Source: Gymnorhina tibicen (Eukaryota > Chordata > Aves > Passeriformes > Artamidae). Taken from it: a DNA stretch of 64,000 bases. The notes beneath the pieces were generated by a model. It had not been told where the DNA came from, did not search any database, and was given only the letters and a program-made list of their open reading frames with translations. How positions within the stretch are numbered: the first letter of the stretch is position 1; the number at the start of each line of letters is the position of its first letter. The position numbers and the translations under genes were made by a program. The DNA is taken from positions 1 to 64,000 of the forward strand of contig VXAZ01000606.1 of the NCBI GenBank assembly GCA_013399875.1. Reading direction: 5' to 3'. Below, piece after piece: positions 29,101 through 44,100 of this stretch.

Positions 29101-32100
29101 TACCATACACTGAAATTTTCAAATTAGTTATTACAAATTTCTTGAAACTTTTTAGACTTTTAAAGCAGTCAAATCAACAATGACAAGGCAAATTATAATT
29201 TACATTGTGCTTGAAATAAATGTTAGGCTGTTGCTAAAAGAAAAAGGATATCAAAATAACTATGCAAGGAGAAAGAAGAGCATATATATATACACTGAAG
29301 GATTAATCGTGAACTATCATAAAATTTTGTACTAGAGATGATATTTAATGTATTTATTAATCTAGATCAAAAAGAAGGAAGGTTGAGATGTCCAGTTTGG
29401 AGGTGACAGAATTACTTAAAGGGTGATGTCAAACTTCTGAGGAATATAATGCATTTACTTTAATTACTAACAGTAGCAGTTTACTTAGTGCCATTGAATA
29501 AGTCTAATAATTTCAGCTAAAGTACTGAATCCAAATTAAAAAATAAAAATAATAAAGCAGATTCAGAAAAGCAGACACAATATTTGAAATAATGAAAATT
29601 ATTGAGGAAAATTAAGACAATGAGCAACAAAAAGTACCAGGACATTTTAATTTACACAAAAGATGAATGAATATAATCAAGATACTCAAAATAATGAATG
29701 GTTTAGAGAGAGACTCTTAATTACTCTCATAGGACTGTAGAGAGAAATTTTCCATGAACTTGAAAGGCAGAAATAAAGCTGATAAAAGTACACTCTTTTT
29801 TTCCATACAATGCAAAACTTACCAGTGGACCTTGCTGCCAAAGCTGCATTAACATGAAGAACTTAATAAAACTAACAGCAGAATTAAATACATACACCAT
29901 CATTTTCCTAGTAGGTAGGATAACAATCCATCATTTCACACAAAAATATGACACTTTAGAAATGTCTTCTGGAATTCAAACACAAGTTTGAGTCAGAATA
30001 CAGAGCAAAACTTACTATGAAAATTAAGTACAATGAAAATTAAGTACAGACATGATGATCTTAATGATCCCTTCTAACCTAAACTATTCTATATGATTTT
30101 ATGAGCTGAAACCTTTCCTGTTTACTATTTGAGGCACTTGCATTTTTGTTCAAACATTTCAGAGGAGTAGTAGTAGAACAAGAAATCAGTAGACAGAATC
30201 ATGGAACTTCTGATATTTTAGCCTAGAAAAGAAGTACTGAGAAGTACAGTCCACTACTTTCTAAAAAGGACTGTACAGATATGAAAAAACCTTGACCATA
30301 TAGTAAAAACACGTATGAGCTTTCTGAACAAAGAAGGTAATGTGTTTTCCAGCTACAGTACTGATTTCTTTTAGAAGGAAAAAACCTTTCAAATACTACT
30401 TTTGGCTAACCATTCTCATCCTAGGTGAATAAATGTGTGATTTTACTGTGTGTTTTTTTTCTCGTTATGAAAACTGGGACTAAGAGAATGGCAGGCATGC
30501 CCATGGTTGCAACATTAATCACCTGCACCAATCCTGATGTCATAACACCTATTTTATGTTTCCTTCAGTTGAACTCTGTCAATCCACATCTTGAAATAGA
30601 TTCATTTTTACTACACAGTTGTACAATAGCATGTGCAAAAACAAACATGTAAGAAGAGCTCTGGTATTCTCGGGGAAATCTGAATATCCAAATATCTTCA
30701 AACCTATCTCAAAATTAAAATCACATGAGAACCTCAGTTTTACATACCAAAATACAGCAGCAGGGAGGGCGGGTGTGGTGGTGGTGCGGGGGTGTTTGGG
30801 TTTGCTTACTTTTAGTAGAAATCAGCTAACTACCAGTCAGTACCTCCATACTGAGCAGTAATTTCTTCCTCCTCCTGAGATACTAGGCTTCACTCTCACT
30901 CAGACTCCAAGCTCTGTAGAAGCTGGCACTCCTGAGCACACAGCTCCCACAGGGCACCCTACTGCACTGCCTTGGCCCCAAAATCTCACTACCTTTGTTT
31001 TGACTTTAATGCTCTTGATTCCTTTGCAGCTGAAAATACTAATGTGGTGGAAAATATTAATATAGTGCTACAAGGGAGAGAAAGCAAGGGAATTCACTAA
31101 CAAGCCTTACTCAAAACCAGGGGAGCATGGATGTGTGTAATATGCAAAGCATTTCCCTCCAGTACCTGGAAGATACCCCTGCTGTGTTATGATAATACAA
31201 AGAGAACATAGGGAAAATCCTGTGACTCCTGGAGATAGCACAGCCTGACTGGGCACCTTTCCAGGGCTGTCTTTGAGATTGCTCCCCACCACAGAGAGAT
31301 GGCTGAAGCTCTTTATTAGTAGCCCTATTGACATTAATACGTAATATTATTAATATTAATAATTAATGACAATCATTAAGACTTTTTTGTTGTTTGCCCT
31401 AGGAAGGGGAGGGGGCACCTGTCACAGCAGAGCCTGCTGGGTCCCAGCATCCCTGGAGGATGAGTCTACCTTGAAACAGGGGGCAGAAAAACAATTATCT
31501 GCTTCAGAGAAGGTGATTCCAGCATCAGAAGGGTTGAGATCTGCTCAGTGGCAAGAGGCTATTAACTATCACACCCTTCTGCATGGTCATGTGTTTCCAA
31601 CTCTTTTTATATCCCATTTACATTGCATAAATCCCCTGGCTGATTCCAGCGGCAGAGTTGCACTGAGCTTTCCCCTCCCCAGTGTGACTAATCTTATGGA
31701 GCAAAACAGAAGGTTTGTTTTTTGTAGCACTGTGTTTTAATCTCATCCACACCATATTCAATTTTCCTTACAGTTACTACTTTCAATCAACATTTTAAAA
31801 ACCTCAGACACCACTGAAGAGGTTTAAATAAGCACCTAAACCTGTAAAACAACTAAATGCTGCAAACTATATGTCGTTTATGGTGGAGATAATTTAGTGT
31901 ATATAATCAGAGTTCCAGTTTTTTCCTAGAGCATAAAAGTAGGAAAAATTATATGTGGAAAAAAGGAGAGAAAAAGAAGAAAATAAAGCTTTCCAAGCAC
32001 AAACAATTTTCAGTGTCCTAAGAGCAGGTATTGTGTCTAGTAGATCATGCTTTATAACCTTGTGTCAGAGCTCTGGCTATGCTCAAGCCTTGCATCCTTA

Positions 32101-35100
32101 CATGCTTTGTTAGGATACAACTCTGAACAGCGATATTGAGAGTGACCTGAAGAAAAGTACAGTGCCTGGGTGTTATCAACATCTCCAGAGGGAAAGGACA
32201 ACACTTCAGGCAGGTCAAGGTAGTATAGCAGTGTTGGAGTGCTCCTCATCCTTGACTCACCCCCTCTACCTATGATGGGAAAAGCAACGCAGGATATTGT
32301 AAGAGCATGATTGCAACAGTGTTCTGCTGTAACTAAAGTTTCATCCTTGATGAAATACATCCTTTTTGACTCCCTAGAAGCCACTATAGACATCATCCTT
32401 GCAAATCACCTTATTCAAAATGTTAAGGAATATTGAAATAAGAATATGGTGTAGGATGCCACTGACTGCAGGGTCTTCTATTATAGTGGTATTTTTAAAG
32501 GTAATACTATTTTTTCTGGATATTTTTCATGGTCAGATTATGAAAAATTAATTCCTCCAACCCTATACAATTATTCTCTACATTTTATAACTACCCTGAT
32601 TTGGTAATCCAAAAAAAAATCTGGTTTTGTTCTATGTATTTCATCAAACCTTGTATATTGTTCTACTTTTCCTTGCACTTTTAAAAGCCAATGGTATTTT
32701 TACAAACTCAATAGTGTCCATCTGCAGTGACACCTTAGGTCCTCATCAAAACATTAATTTTGAATTACAAAATTTGCTGAACTTTCCCTATATTATTCTC
32801 CCAGCCGGCTCCCAAGGAGGAGCTGTCCTTTGACCAGATTCAAAGATGCCTTGTCAAACAGCTGTGTTACTAAGGTGTTTCTCACCAAATTCTTTTGGGG
32901 AGCTTCAACAGTATGCAGTACTGCTTTTGAATTTGCTAGTTTTTGATTGGGCCTTTTTGGCACTATGGTAGTTCCAGAAAGTCTAACTGGCATCAAAGGA
33001 AAACACAGCCCCAGATCAAACTGCTGTGGTTTCCTTTCAAAGGCAGCCAGTCTCAAAACCAAAGAAATTCCAATAAACAGACAACATTTCACTGAGGGGG
33101 AAAAAAAAATCTTTAGCACTTTCAGGGAATGACATTTCTGCATCCACGCATTAAGACTTCAAAATTCAGCACAGAGTTTTTCTTTCTAAAACATCATGGT
33201 GTTAAAATACATTTTCTTCTGAATCAATATATCCTGAGGCAGATGACTGAAAAGGATTATGCAATGTAAGAACCGCTTGAAACAACTATTTAGTAACAAA
33301 CTGACTCTTGGTCTATAACATTATATAATGTAATTTCTGATAATGCAGCTTCAAGCATTCCCTGAACAGACTATAAAACTTTAATCTTTAATAGACTATA
33401 CAGAAACCACAAGTATTGCTACGCAAACCATTCTTCTATCAAAATGCAGGAGTGTGTACTATATTTCAGAAAAGTCACTGAGTCAACTGTTTCTTGATCT
33501 TCACTATGTGCTGTGTATTGATCTAAAATATTCAGGCAGCATTTGTTTTTCAAGAGTGGGAAGGAAAGCAGTCCTATGAGTACAGAAGATACAAAAAAAG
33601 ACGCTTTGGTGTACATGAACACACGTGCAAATTTTAGATTCCCTACAAATTAAAAAAAACAATAATCCAACTACAAATTAGCTTCCTACGCAGCAGCAGA
33701 GAAGGCATTACAAAGAATTTCCATCTACTCTTCTACTCCTGTTAGTATTTAAAAATTTAATCAAACAGTAATTAAAGGTCAGCAAATGGCTTTTCCATAC
33801 TTAATTTTGAATTATAACTAATACCATGCATTAAAGGCATAGCAAGGCACTGGCTAATATGTTGAGGGTAGGAGGAATCATACCATTCCTCTGTGTAAAA
33901 TACTAAGTACATCTGCTGAGCAATTGACCTTAAATTACTATTTCCAGTTGCAAGAAAGCTTTGGATTAGCAATGCTGTTTTGACTTACTCACACTGCTGA
34001 AGACTAACAGAAAGGAACCTTTTTTCAATAGTGTTTTTCTCTCAGGGGTCTCTGTTACTCTGGCATTAGAGTATCTATGGCATTACATAAAGGAGTATGT
34101 AAAAATCCGTTTTGTTTTTCTAAAGCCATTAGACTTCAGAACAAAAAGAGCTTGCTAGGATAAAATCTGTTTTTCCCATCCTGGACTTTAGCACCTGAGC
34201 AGGCCAAGAAAATATAAGAAAGAGAAAGGAAATAGGAGAAAGAAGAAAGAAACAATACTTAAATATTTATTAGTCATTTTTCTTACATATTTTGATAGTA
34301 TTAAAATAATCCATATACATTTCTCAGCTCAATTACTTACAAGTAACTTATCTGCAGAATCAAGTAAATCTGTCAGCCGTGCAAGTTTATTTTTCCATGT
34401 GCTATCTTGAGATAAGCAGGTCTGTAATATTGTATTTCCACTGACATAATTGTGCATGAATTCTGATCTGATTTAGTATTACATGGTGCAAAAGGTGACA
34501 CATTTTCTTTAATATAGCCCATTAGAAAGGAAACAAATTGCCAGTGTATGAAATCTAAGGAGTTCGATTAAAAGACTCTGGGACTTGGGGGTCAACTCAG
34601 TGGAAAAGTAACTTGCTCAACTACCCCAGGCACTAAGCACTGTGACAAGCAAACCTAATACCCCAGTGCATTTACTGAGACAATCAATAAAAACACTGCA
34701 CTATCAGACTGCTACAGCTGTACATTAACCTATCATATTACCTCAACTGCTCCTAAACCAGTCAAACATGCATTTGCTGATCATGCAGATAACACAGATA
34801 CCTCACTGGTCCTTAAGTCACATTTAATACCAAGTCAGAGTGCTAAAACAACCATTTATTGCTTTTCCATATGCCATAAATTCTAATTTTCAAGTCTATC
34901 TAAATTGTACACCAAAGACTACATCCAAAGAACTACTGAGACAGTAAAGCCAACTGCTCTGAAATTAATGTATGGGAGATTTAAGGTAAACTCTGCACAT
35001 TCCTACTTGGATCCTCAATCCACACATGTTACCCCAGCACACCTGCACTTGGGGTTTTCTGGCCTCTCCCTGCCTCCTTGCCTTCTCCTGATGCAGGTCT

Positions 35101-38100
35101 CAGCATCATCACATCCTTGCCTGCCCAAGGACTGGCCATTCCTGCTCCCTAAGTTGTCTAAGTTTATTTTTATATAGTATTTCTGCCGCCCTTTCTGCCC
35201 GTTCCAGCTCTAGTTCCTGCAGAATCCTCAGCTCAGAGCTGCTCCAACAGGGTTCATGGGTGGGCATCTGTACTCTTGCATGCAGCTCAACAGAAAAGTC
35301 AGTAAATCCATACAAAAACCATTGCCCTCCTTGGCACTTAGTCCCAGTGCTTGACCTCTCATGAGTCCAGGCAGGAGCAGCCCGGACAAGCTTCTTACCT
35401 TTGGAGCTTTTCTAGTAGTTATCAGTAAACACACAGAATTCCTATCACAGAACAAAACAGAAACAGAATGAAGCAGTTGTACACACTATTTGTCCACAAG
35501 CTTTATTTATGCTAAATTTGCCTCTTAATCTGCCAGCATATTACACCTGAGGAGAGGCAGACTGTGCTCTGTACCATGCTGTGATGTGTTCTGGACGTTG
35601 CTGCACACCACCAACTTTTTAATTCCATACCACATTGCTCTAAGATGAGCTTTGTTCTTAAATACTTTGGGCACGGATGATTCCTTCATTTTGTCAGGAT
35701 TATATTTTGCCTAGATGATCTGTCCTGCGACTTCATTACTGATCCACACATTAACATTAAATAAACAGTATAAAATTTTCCACTGACACACAGATATTTC
35801 AAACTGCAAACAAAGTACATGCATATTGTTTGCAAAAGCTTGCAGTTTATTTTCCCGTATTCCTGTATTTTCCTCCACAAAGCACAGCAAAGCCTGATCC
35901 ACTGTCCTGGCAAATTTTTGTAGTTGAGATTGCAATTTTCCTCAGAAGCCTATCAGTGAAGTCAAAGACAAACACCTAGCTTAAGCTGTGGATTTTCAGC
36001 TGTGTGGTAGGGCGAGCCTCATCATCAAACTTCAGTTGAAAACCCAGACTACAATACACCATCTATTTTGCACACAGCCATGTTGCTGAGCATCCTCTTC
36101 TCTCACAGCATCACCTCTGCCACTCATTCATTCTCATTCACGTACACTGTGTCAACCACATGCTCCACTAGGAACTGGGTCCATGTAGCACTTATCTGAT
36201 GCTAGCACATCTCAACCATCACTTTTCTCTACAAGGCGTCCCAAGTTGCATCTTACTCTAATGGGTTTGCATGGCCAGGTTTTGGTAGTGGTTGGGCTAC
36301 AGAGGTGGCTTCTATGAGAAGCTGCTGGAAGCTTCTCCTATCACTGGCAGAACCAATCCCAGCCAGGATGGACCTGCTGCTGGCCGTAGCTGAGCCCATC
36401 AGCAGTGATAGTAATGGCTCTGTGATAACGTATTTAAGAAGGAAATAAAAAAAGTTATTGCACAGATGTTATTGTGGCCAGAGAAGAATGAAGGGAAAAT
36501 GTGTGAGAGGAACAACTCTGCAGACACCAAGGTCACTGGAGAAGGAGGTGGAGGAGGTGCTCCAGGCGCCAGAGCTGAGATTCCTTTGCAGCCCATGATG
36601 AAGACCATGGTGAAGCAGCTGTGCCCCTGCAGCCCGTGGAGGAGACCCACACTGGAGACGGTGGATGCCTGAGAGGAGGCTGTGATGCTGTGGGAAACCT
36701 ATGCTGCAGCAGGGTCCTGGCAGGGACCTGCAGACCCATGGAGAGAGAAGCCTAAGCTGGAGCAGGTTTCCTGGTAGGACTTGGTAACTCTGCAGGGGGC
36801 CCACACTGGAGCAGGTTATGCCTGAAGGACTCTGTGGAAGAGTGACCTACGTTGCAGCAGTTTGTGGAGAATTGCTGCCCATGGGATGGACTTAGGGTAG
36901 AGAAATTTGTGGAGGACTGTCTCCTGTGGGAGGGACCCCATGCTGGAGTAGGGCAAGGACTCTTCTTGATGACCTGACTGTAACCCTCATTCCCCATCTC
37001 CCTGCCCTGTTAAAGGGGAGGAGGTAGAGCTTGGGAGGGAGGGAGGAGTGGAGGTGGTTTTAAGATTTATTCTACTTCTCATTATCCTGCTCTGATTTTG
37101 TTAGTAGTAAATTACATTAATATGCCCAAGCTGAGTCTCTTTTCCCTGTGATGGTAATTGGTGAGTGATCTCTCCCTGTCCGTATCTTAACCCATGAACC
37201 CCTGGTTATACTTTTTTCTCCCCTGTCCAGCTGCAGAGGGGAGTGATAGAACAGCTTCAGTAGGTTCCTGGCATCCAGCCAGGGTCAACCCACCACACTT
37301 ACACATTACCATCTCTGCTTCCAGTGGGACTTGGAGGAAGATTTGTTCTGTATTATGGGCTTTACACTTTACTGTAGAAAATGTTCAAAAGGCATCTCTC
37401 CAAAGGTGTTTGGGGCTGTCCTTTGGATGGTTAAAAAATGGAGTTATGAATAAACCTGAAGAAATATTCAAGTGGCTGGCAAATCAGTGACTACATGGCT
37501 TGTGCAGAGTTGCAAGTGGTTCACAGCAGTAGTTTAAACAGAACTCAGATCTCATTATTCTGTCTGAAACAGCTTCAAAGAAATTCTGTTAGAGAATGAA
37601 GAATGGTAGTTGTCCAGTCTCACCACTTTTGAAACCATGTGGAACTAAGGTATAAACCAACCTGCACACATAGGAAGGTTTCAAAGAGAACCCAGCAGCA
37701 AAGGGCTTTGGTTGTTTCCTTTAACACTCATTATTTCTCTCCTGAATCAGAGAGAAGACTATACAGATGATTTTAACTACACCCTAAAATTACTTTTTGA
37801 GGACTAGGTGAAAACAGCCCTTTGCTTGGCCTCAAAGAATCTAAATCTGCTTAGTTACATTAAGAAATAATATTAAGTGTAGAGGGAAAAGTATGTCACA
37901 TTCTTAAATAGCTAACATAATTTAGACATATTCTTTATTTAATTGAATAATTCATTGAATAATATTTGGATTACTTCAAAAATGAGGAACATCACCCACA
38001 CTATATTGGTCACAGGTAAACAACACCATGTACATGGAAAAATGTAATTCATTCAACAGTTTATAGACTGTCCTGGGGTAATCCATCATGTTATTATAGT

Positions 38101-41100
38101 CCGCACCGTTCTGCGCCCCAAACTTGTTCCTGTATCTTTAAGACCCTGCAAACGAGAACTTTGTGTGTAGCGGGTGCTACCAGGGGCGTTCGTAAAACCG
38201 GCCCTCCCGGGCAGCCTCCTGCGTTTTGCCGTGTGCCGTTTGCTTCGCTGGCTATCTCGTCTTTGCTTTGGCAGAGGTTTTGCTTCCCTTTTTGCGTTCT
38301 CTTTTCGGGCTTTTTCCTTTTTTTCTCACCTCGGAGAGGCTGCCTTGGGGCGAGTTCCAGAGGCACCCCCCTGCTGCTGCCACGCACCGAGCTGCCCAGC
38401 CGAGCAGAGCAGACCACGAGTGGCCCCAGCCCAGCCCAGCCCAGCCCAGTCGCCTGGCTTTGCCTGTCCTGCCGTCTCCTGCCGCAAGGACGGTGACGTC
38501 CCTCCCCGAGTTCCAGCCCCTTGATCCAGAGAAGGGACTCCAGCTGTCGGGGGTATGAGCGGAGCAGGGAACGGGCAGGAGGAAGGCTGACACCACCTTT
38601 CCCTTTGTCCTTCGAACCATGCACTCGACTGCGGATCACCACCTTGGAGGGGAGGGATGTCCCCAGCATTTTTGGGTCTCTCTTTGTTCCTGAGATTTAG
38701 CAATTTTGTATCTAGCAGTTATTCAGCTGTTTGATGGGGTTTTTTTGCCTTTTGCTGTTCTGCTTGTTAGTAAACGGCTATTTTTTTTTTCACTTACCTC
38801 TTCTTGCATTCGTTCCTTACTGGTGGAAAGGGATTGNGCACTCGACTGCGGATCACCACCTTGGAGGGGAGGGATGTCCCCAGCATTTTTGGGTCTCTCT
38901 TTGTTCCTGAGATTTAGCAATTTTGTATCTAGCAGTTATTCAGCTGTTTGATGGGGTTTTTTTGCCTTTTGCTGTTCTGCTTGTTAGTAAACGGCTATTT
39001 TTTTTTTCACTTACCTCTTCTTGCATTCGTTCCTTACTGGTGGAAAGGGATTGGTTAAGCCTATAAAGGAGACAACTCATTCCACAGTATTCTCCTTTAA
39101 ATTGTCTCAAACCAAGACATAGACCCATGATCCCCCATGGACTATCACACACACACACACACCCCCACACCCCTCCTCAAATGCTGAACTTCAGATATAA
39201 ATCTCAGATTCTGATCTCATTAATTCTTATTTTACTTCACTGATTTTGATACTATTTCAAGACAGCACCAGGACAAAGAAACCTGATCTCATTAAAACTA
39301 AACCTCTCAGAAGGCTGTCAAAGTACCTGTTTTCAAAGATGTGTATGTTAATGGTGAAGCCTATATGATGTCCCAGTACAGGGCAGGATGAAAACTGCTT
39401 TTTTGTGAAAGTTGCTATGCAAAGGCTCCACATGATCCAAGGTATATTCAAGCAAAAGTAACTTCATGACTATGACTTGGGGGTGATCCAGTGATCAAAC
39501 CCAGCATCAGCTGATATTCCAGAGTACAGGCTGAAGCAGTCTACACCATCAACCCATGTCCAATTTTTATAAAAACTACATACCTCGTATCAACATCTGT
39601 ACATGAAAAACTAAACTGAGATGAAACCAAACTCTACTGGGAAGTTTGACTTCTGCAGCCATGTACTGTACAGTGCTCTGTTGTAGAGATTTTTTGTAAG
39701 TACACACAGCCTTATAAGTTAAGCTTTGAGACAATAACAGCTTCATACATAGCTACAGTTTTCACTTGAAAGCTGCTGTTGATTTTTTATTTACAGTTAG
39801 TATTTAGATGCTATGTTCATGTAGAATTTCATGGTGGAATCAAGCTATAGGTGAACCAATAGATTTACTCATTCTGGAATTTTAAGTCTACTCACTCTCT
39901 ATTTCTCTGTATCATTTTCCCACCATTTATTTTCTAGAAAATAACTGCCACTGTAATAGATCACAATCTTCTCTTTTAGGGAACATAAAAATGTAGGCTA
40001 CATCAGAGCTGTACTTCCTCCTCCTCACAATCTACTCTCAGTAAAAATGCAGGGCAAGCTTCTGAGATAGGTTACAAATGTGCCCAGGCTTGAGAAAAAA
40101 TTAGTGCCTCTCAGCAGCAATGATTAAAACCTTTAAAACATATTTTAATTTGACTCAACTATCATTCATTACAAGAGCTTCTACTTATCTTGAAGTACAG
40201 TATCATTGACTGAGAACTGCAAAGAATTTTTCAAAGAATAAAAGGCTAAAGAGAGAGTAGCCAAATGTGCAACTGTTTTGAGTATTTTTTCTTAATAAAA
40301 TGTTAATATAAAGGTAAAACAAAACAGCGTTCATAACATGCATCTTGCTCCCTTTACGCCTGCTAAAGTAGCAGTTCTCACTGGCCTGATTCTGCAGTGT
40401 GCTGAGGGCTTCCAGCAAAATGCTGAGCTGAAAATCTTTGAGAGTATCTGAAATCTTACCTGGAGCTTGTTAAAAGAATACAGCTATGTGAAAAGCATAT
40501 GGGAACCTCTTAAAAATGAAATCTTAGATACACAGACAAACTAAAATCTTAGATACACAGATTATGCATGTTGAATGCTACCTTATTATAACATAACTGT
40601 GTAAAAATTCTTTTGATAGCTTATCGATAACTTGACTTCATGTAATTTAACTGACCCTTATTTGCGAAGATATTGTATAAGCCAGTGTTTGGAAAGGAGC
40701 CAGAAAAAAAAAGAAGAGAGAGAAATCAGATTAAACAGTAAATATGTGGTTGGCATAGGTTTAGCAAGCATTACAGGACATATGGAATGCAGAATCCAGT
40801 GCTATTTCTTGGAAGAACTGGTATTAAATGAAGGACAAATGCCTGAGCCAAACAAATGACATCTTTTTCAATTCCTAAATACATAACAAGACAATGAAGA
40901 AAAATCAGGAACAAAGCGTTCCACTGCTAAGCACCACTTTGTAACCAATATGAGTAGCATACCTGCTGCTTTAGTTTATTATTCATATTGCAAGTGAAGA
41001 TGAAAGTAAAGACTCTCCAGTAAAAAACCACATCTTATGGCCTTAAATTAACAGTCCTGTCTTGACTGCAGCAGAGGGTGAAAGAAGTTACTAAAATACA

Positions 41101-44100
41101 GACTGTTAGAATGAGGCACGGTAGGTGCAAATCTATCTTGTCAGATTCCTCTCAGAATTGCACACCATTATTAATAAAAGGCATTACATTAACTAATTTC
41201 ATATATTTCAGCATTCACCATCCTCAGTTTACTATGTCTGTAACTCTGCAATTTAGGGATGTCAAGCAATGTCCCTCCCTGACACATAACCTACATCAGT
41301 GCATGCCCACACTGAGGTCATCATGTAGCCAGAGTTATCCTTCCACCGTGAGCAAGTCACTAATATCCAAGTCAGCTCTAAAGAAAGACACTTTTCATAA
41401 TCCCCCAACAATCTGATAAGTGAAAACATATGGATAGGTTTAGGTAAAGCCTGCAAGAAGCCTTTACTAAATGGAAAACAGGTGCTCCAGTTCCATGCCA
41501 TGTAATACCCTATTGATCGTTAAGTCCAAAGGTTACAGGACTAATAGCTTCCTTGTGGTAATCAGGGAGCAGAGACACTGGCCATGGTCAAACAGCTGGG
41601 GCATATTCTACATATTTGCAACATACGCTTCAGTTTTAACAAAAGTAAGGGTTTGGCACATTTATTAATCTTGTAACTTTCTTCGCATAAGACCCATTTT
41701 CCTGAGTTTTGTATTATACCACATGAAAAAACAACAGAAATAATAAAAGCCAGAGACCACTACCAGCTGGTGTTACAAAATGTGCATTTGTTTTCTCACA
41801 AAAATTCATTTTGCACATAGCTTTAGGAAAAACCACATGAACTAAAATAACACAAACCTGCACCCTTCCATTTAGACAAAAAATGAAACAGGAACAGCAG
41901 TAGTTAAGAGAGTATGTCTAATGCACCAGAAAGGAAAAACAGTCTACTAGATTCTAAAAAAAAACAAGTCAGTCCTAACCATGTGCTTATTACTTACAAT
42001 TTAACCTAGTGCAAAATACCGCCCACTGCAACACACTGAGTAAATGGAATAGTCCATACATGCTTGTTTAAAAAAGTGTATTTTTTTTCCAATTCAAACG
42101 TATTTAATCTTGAGAGCTCAAAACATTTGCAATAATGAAGACAGCTTTGAATTTATAAAAATCAACCTTAGCACCTTCTGTATAGAAAAATAGCTCTTAA
42201 AGATTCAATAAAAGGGCTCACAATGCACATGGTAATGTCAGTACTCACTTTTATTCAACCTTGGTAACTAGATCTAGAAAAATGTTTGAACTCTGCTGTC
42301 AGTTTGAGAAAGCTGAATATTAGATCACAACATTGAAACCTAGAGATATATTTCTAACTAGGTATGTTTTGCCTGGCGTTTTCTCAGAGGATCACCAGAG
42401 AATTGGGGGGGGAGGGGCTGACCTCTGCCCTCATCTCCTTCTTTAAAGGAGTTTGTTTAGCAATTACCAAAACCCACTGAGCAGTAACTACACAGGTTGG
42501 TTTAAACTACAAGCAGTCAAGTACTATTTGTGAACTAATCACAGTAGCTAAAACACCCAGGAATACACACACTACTGGTATGATACATTTGCACCAGATC
42601 TAATAAGAAAGCAGAAAGAAACACGAAAAATGGCCTGAAATGGATGGTAGATCAGTGTTTATCATAAAACAAATGATGATTCAAAGCTAGCATACCAAGA
42701 TAAAATTCAAGCTCTCCACAACTACATGATGGATTACATAAATCATATATTTTATTGCTAGAAATGGATGCTCACATTATTCAGCATCAAAAAAATCACA
42801 TACGTGTTTTGTAAAAGAAGATTTTGTTAGTACAGTGTTAGCTGATTCTGAAATTATGCAGCTAACAATTTAAGCGATGTATGGAAGAATTTCACATAAT
42901 AATTGTAAAATGTTTGACCTGGCAACAGAACAAGGAAAATACTCTTATTTTTTTATCATCTCTTACATCTTAGGTGTTAGCTAACAGAAAAATAATCACT
43001 GAGGGGATTAACTAATCACAGTGAATTTTCTGACATTTCAAATGCTGCTGCCAGCATATGAATTCTTACAGTGGTGTATAAATGTACATCTCAGCCAGAA
43101 AAAAAGGTCAAGAGCATAAATTAAGATGTACTGTTTTTCTCCTCTCAGAAAAAAAAAATTACTTTATTACAACAGAAGTGAGGGGACATCTGTGAAGGGC
43201 AAAATAATCTGAATTTTATACAGAGTTGTTGTAAAACTATCTATTTTTTTCCTTTTTATTTTCTTCCACAAATATCACCTTTATGATAGGAAAATGCCAG
43301 CAAGAATTGGGCTGTCTTCACTGCACTCATCTCACCAGACAGCCAACCTGCCAATGCTAGCCATTGCTTCAGTGGTGCAAGGTCATTCTGATTTATTTTC
43401 TTTGTTTTTTTCCTCTCTCTGGGGGACAATCAATCCAAGAAATCCCATGGCTTGGCTCAATAATATGTGGAAATGAGTTGTTATTTACTGGGTTGCAATC
43501 CTCAACCTAACCAGCAGCATCTAAACTGAATTGCATCCACTCAAACAGGTGAATGATCTGGTTCAGGTGAAGCTATGGTTTCCCAGCTTGCAGGGCACAA
43601 TGCAAACTTCAAATCAAGTGGATGTCTACAATAGTTGTCATTATTTAAATGTCATATGGAGTGCAAACATTCAAGACATTCTTCTATCCAGCAATCCTTT
43701 GAGAATTTTAGATGTCAATATCTCATCCTTAAACAGTATAGAGTTGCTATTTCCACACTATTTTTCCCCTGAAGTGCAGCCCTATTTGTAGTACTCAAGA
43801 CAGCAGGAATTTTTGTCCTTCAAAACCAGTTGTTGCTGCAGTTATCTTCACAAATGCTATCAAGTTCCAGACAGGTTGAGTTATTCTTGTCCCTGGCAGA
43901 AAAAAAATATTTGATCCAGCTCTGGACCAAGAAAAGAAAAAAAAATAAAAGAGGAAAAGGAAAAGGAAGAGGAAAAGAAAAAAGAAGAAGAAAAAGAAAA
44001 AGAAGAAAAAGAAAAAGAAAAAGAAAAAGAAAAAGAAAAAGAAAAAGAAAAAGAAAAAGAAAAAGAAAAAGAAAAAGAAAAAGAAAAAGAAAAAGAAAAA

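Noticed and set aside
38094..38669. Longest ORF in the window (191 codons, minus) and overlapping plus ORFs
   Set aside because: They all lie inside the GC-rich LTR at 38069-39119, overlap in several frames, and match no protein family.
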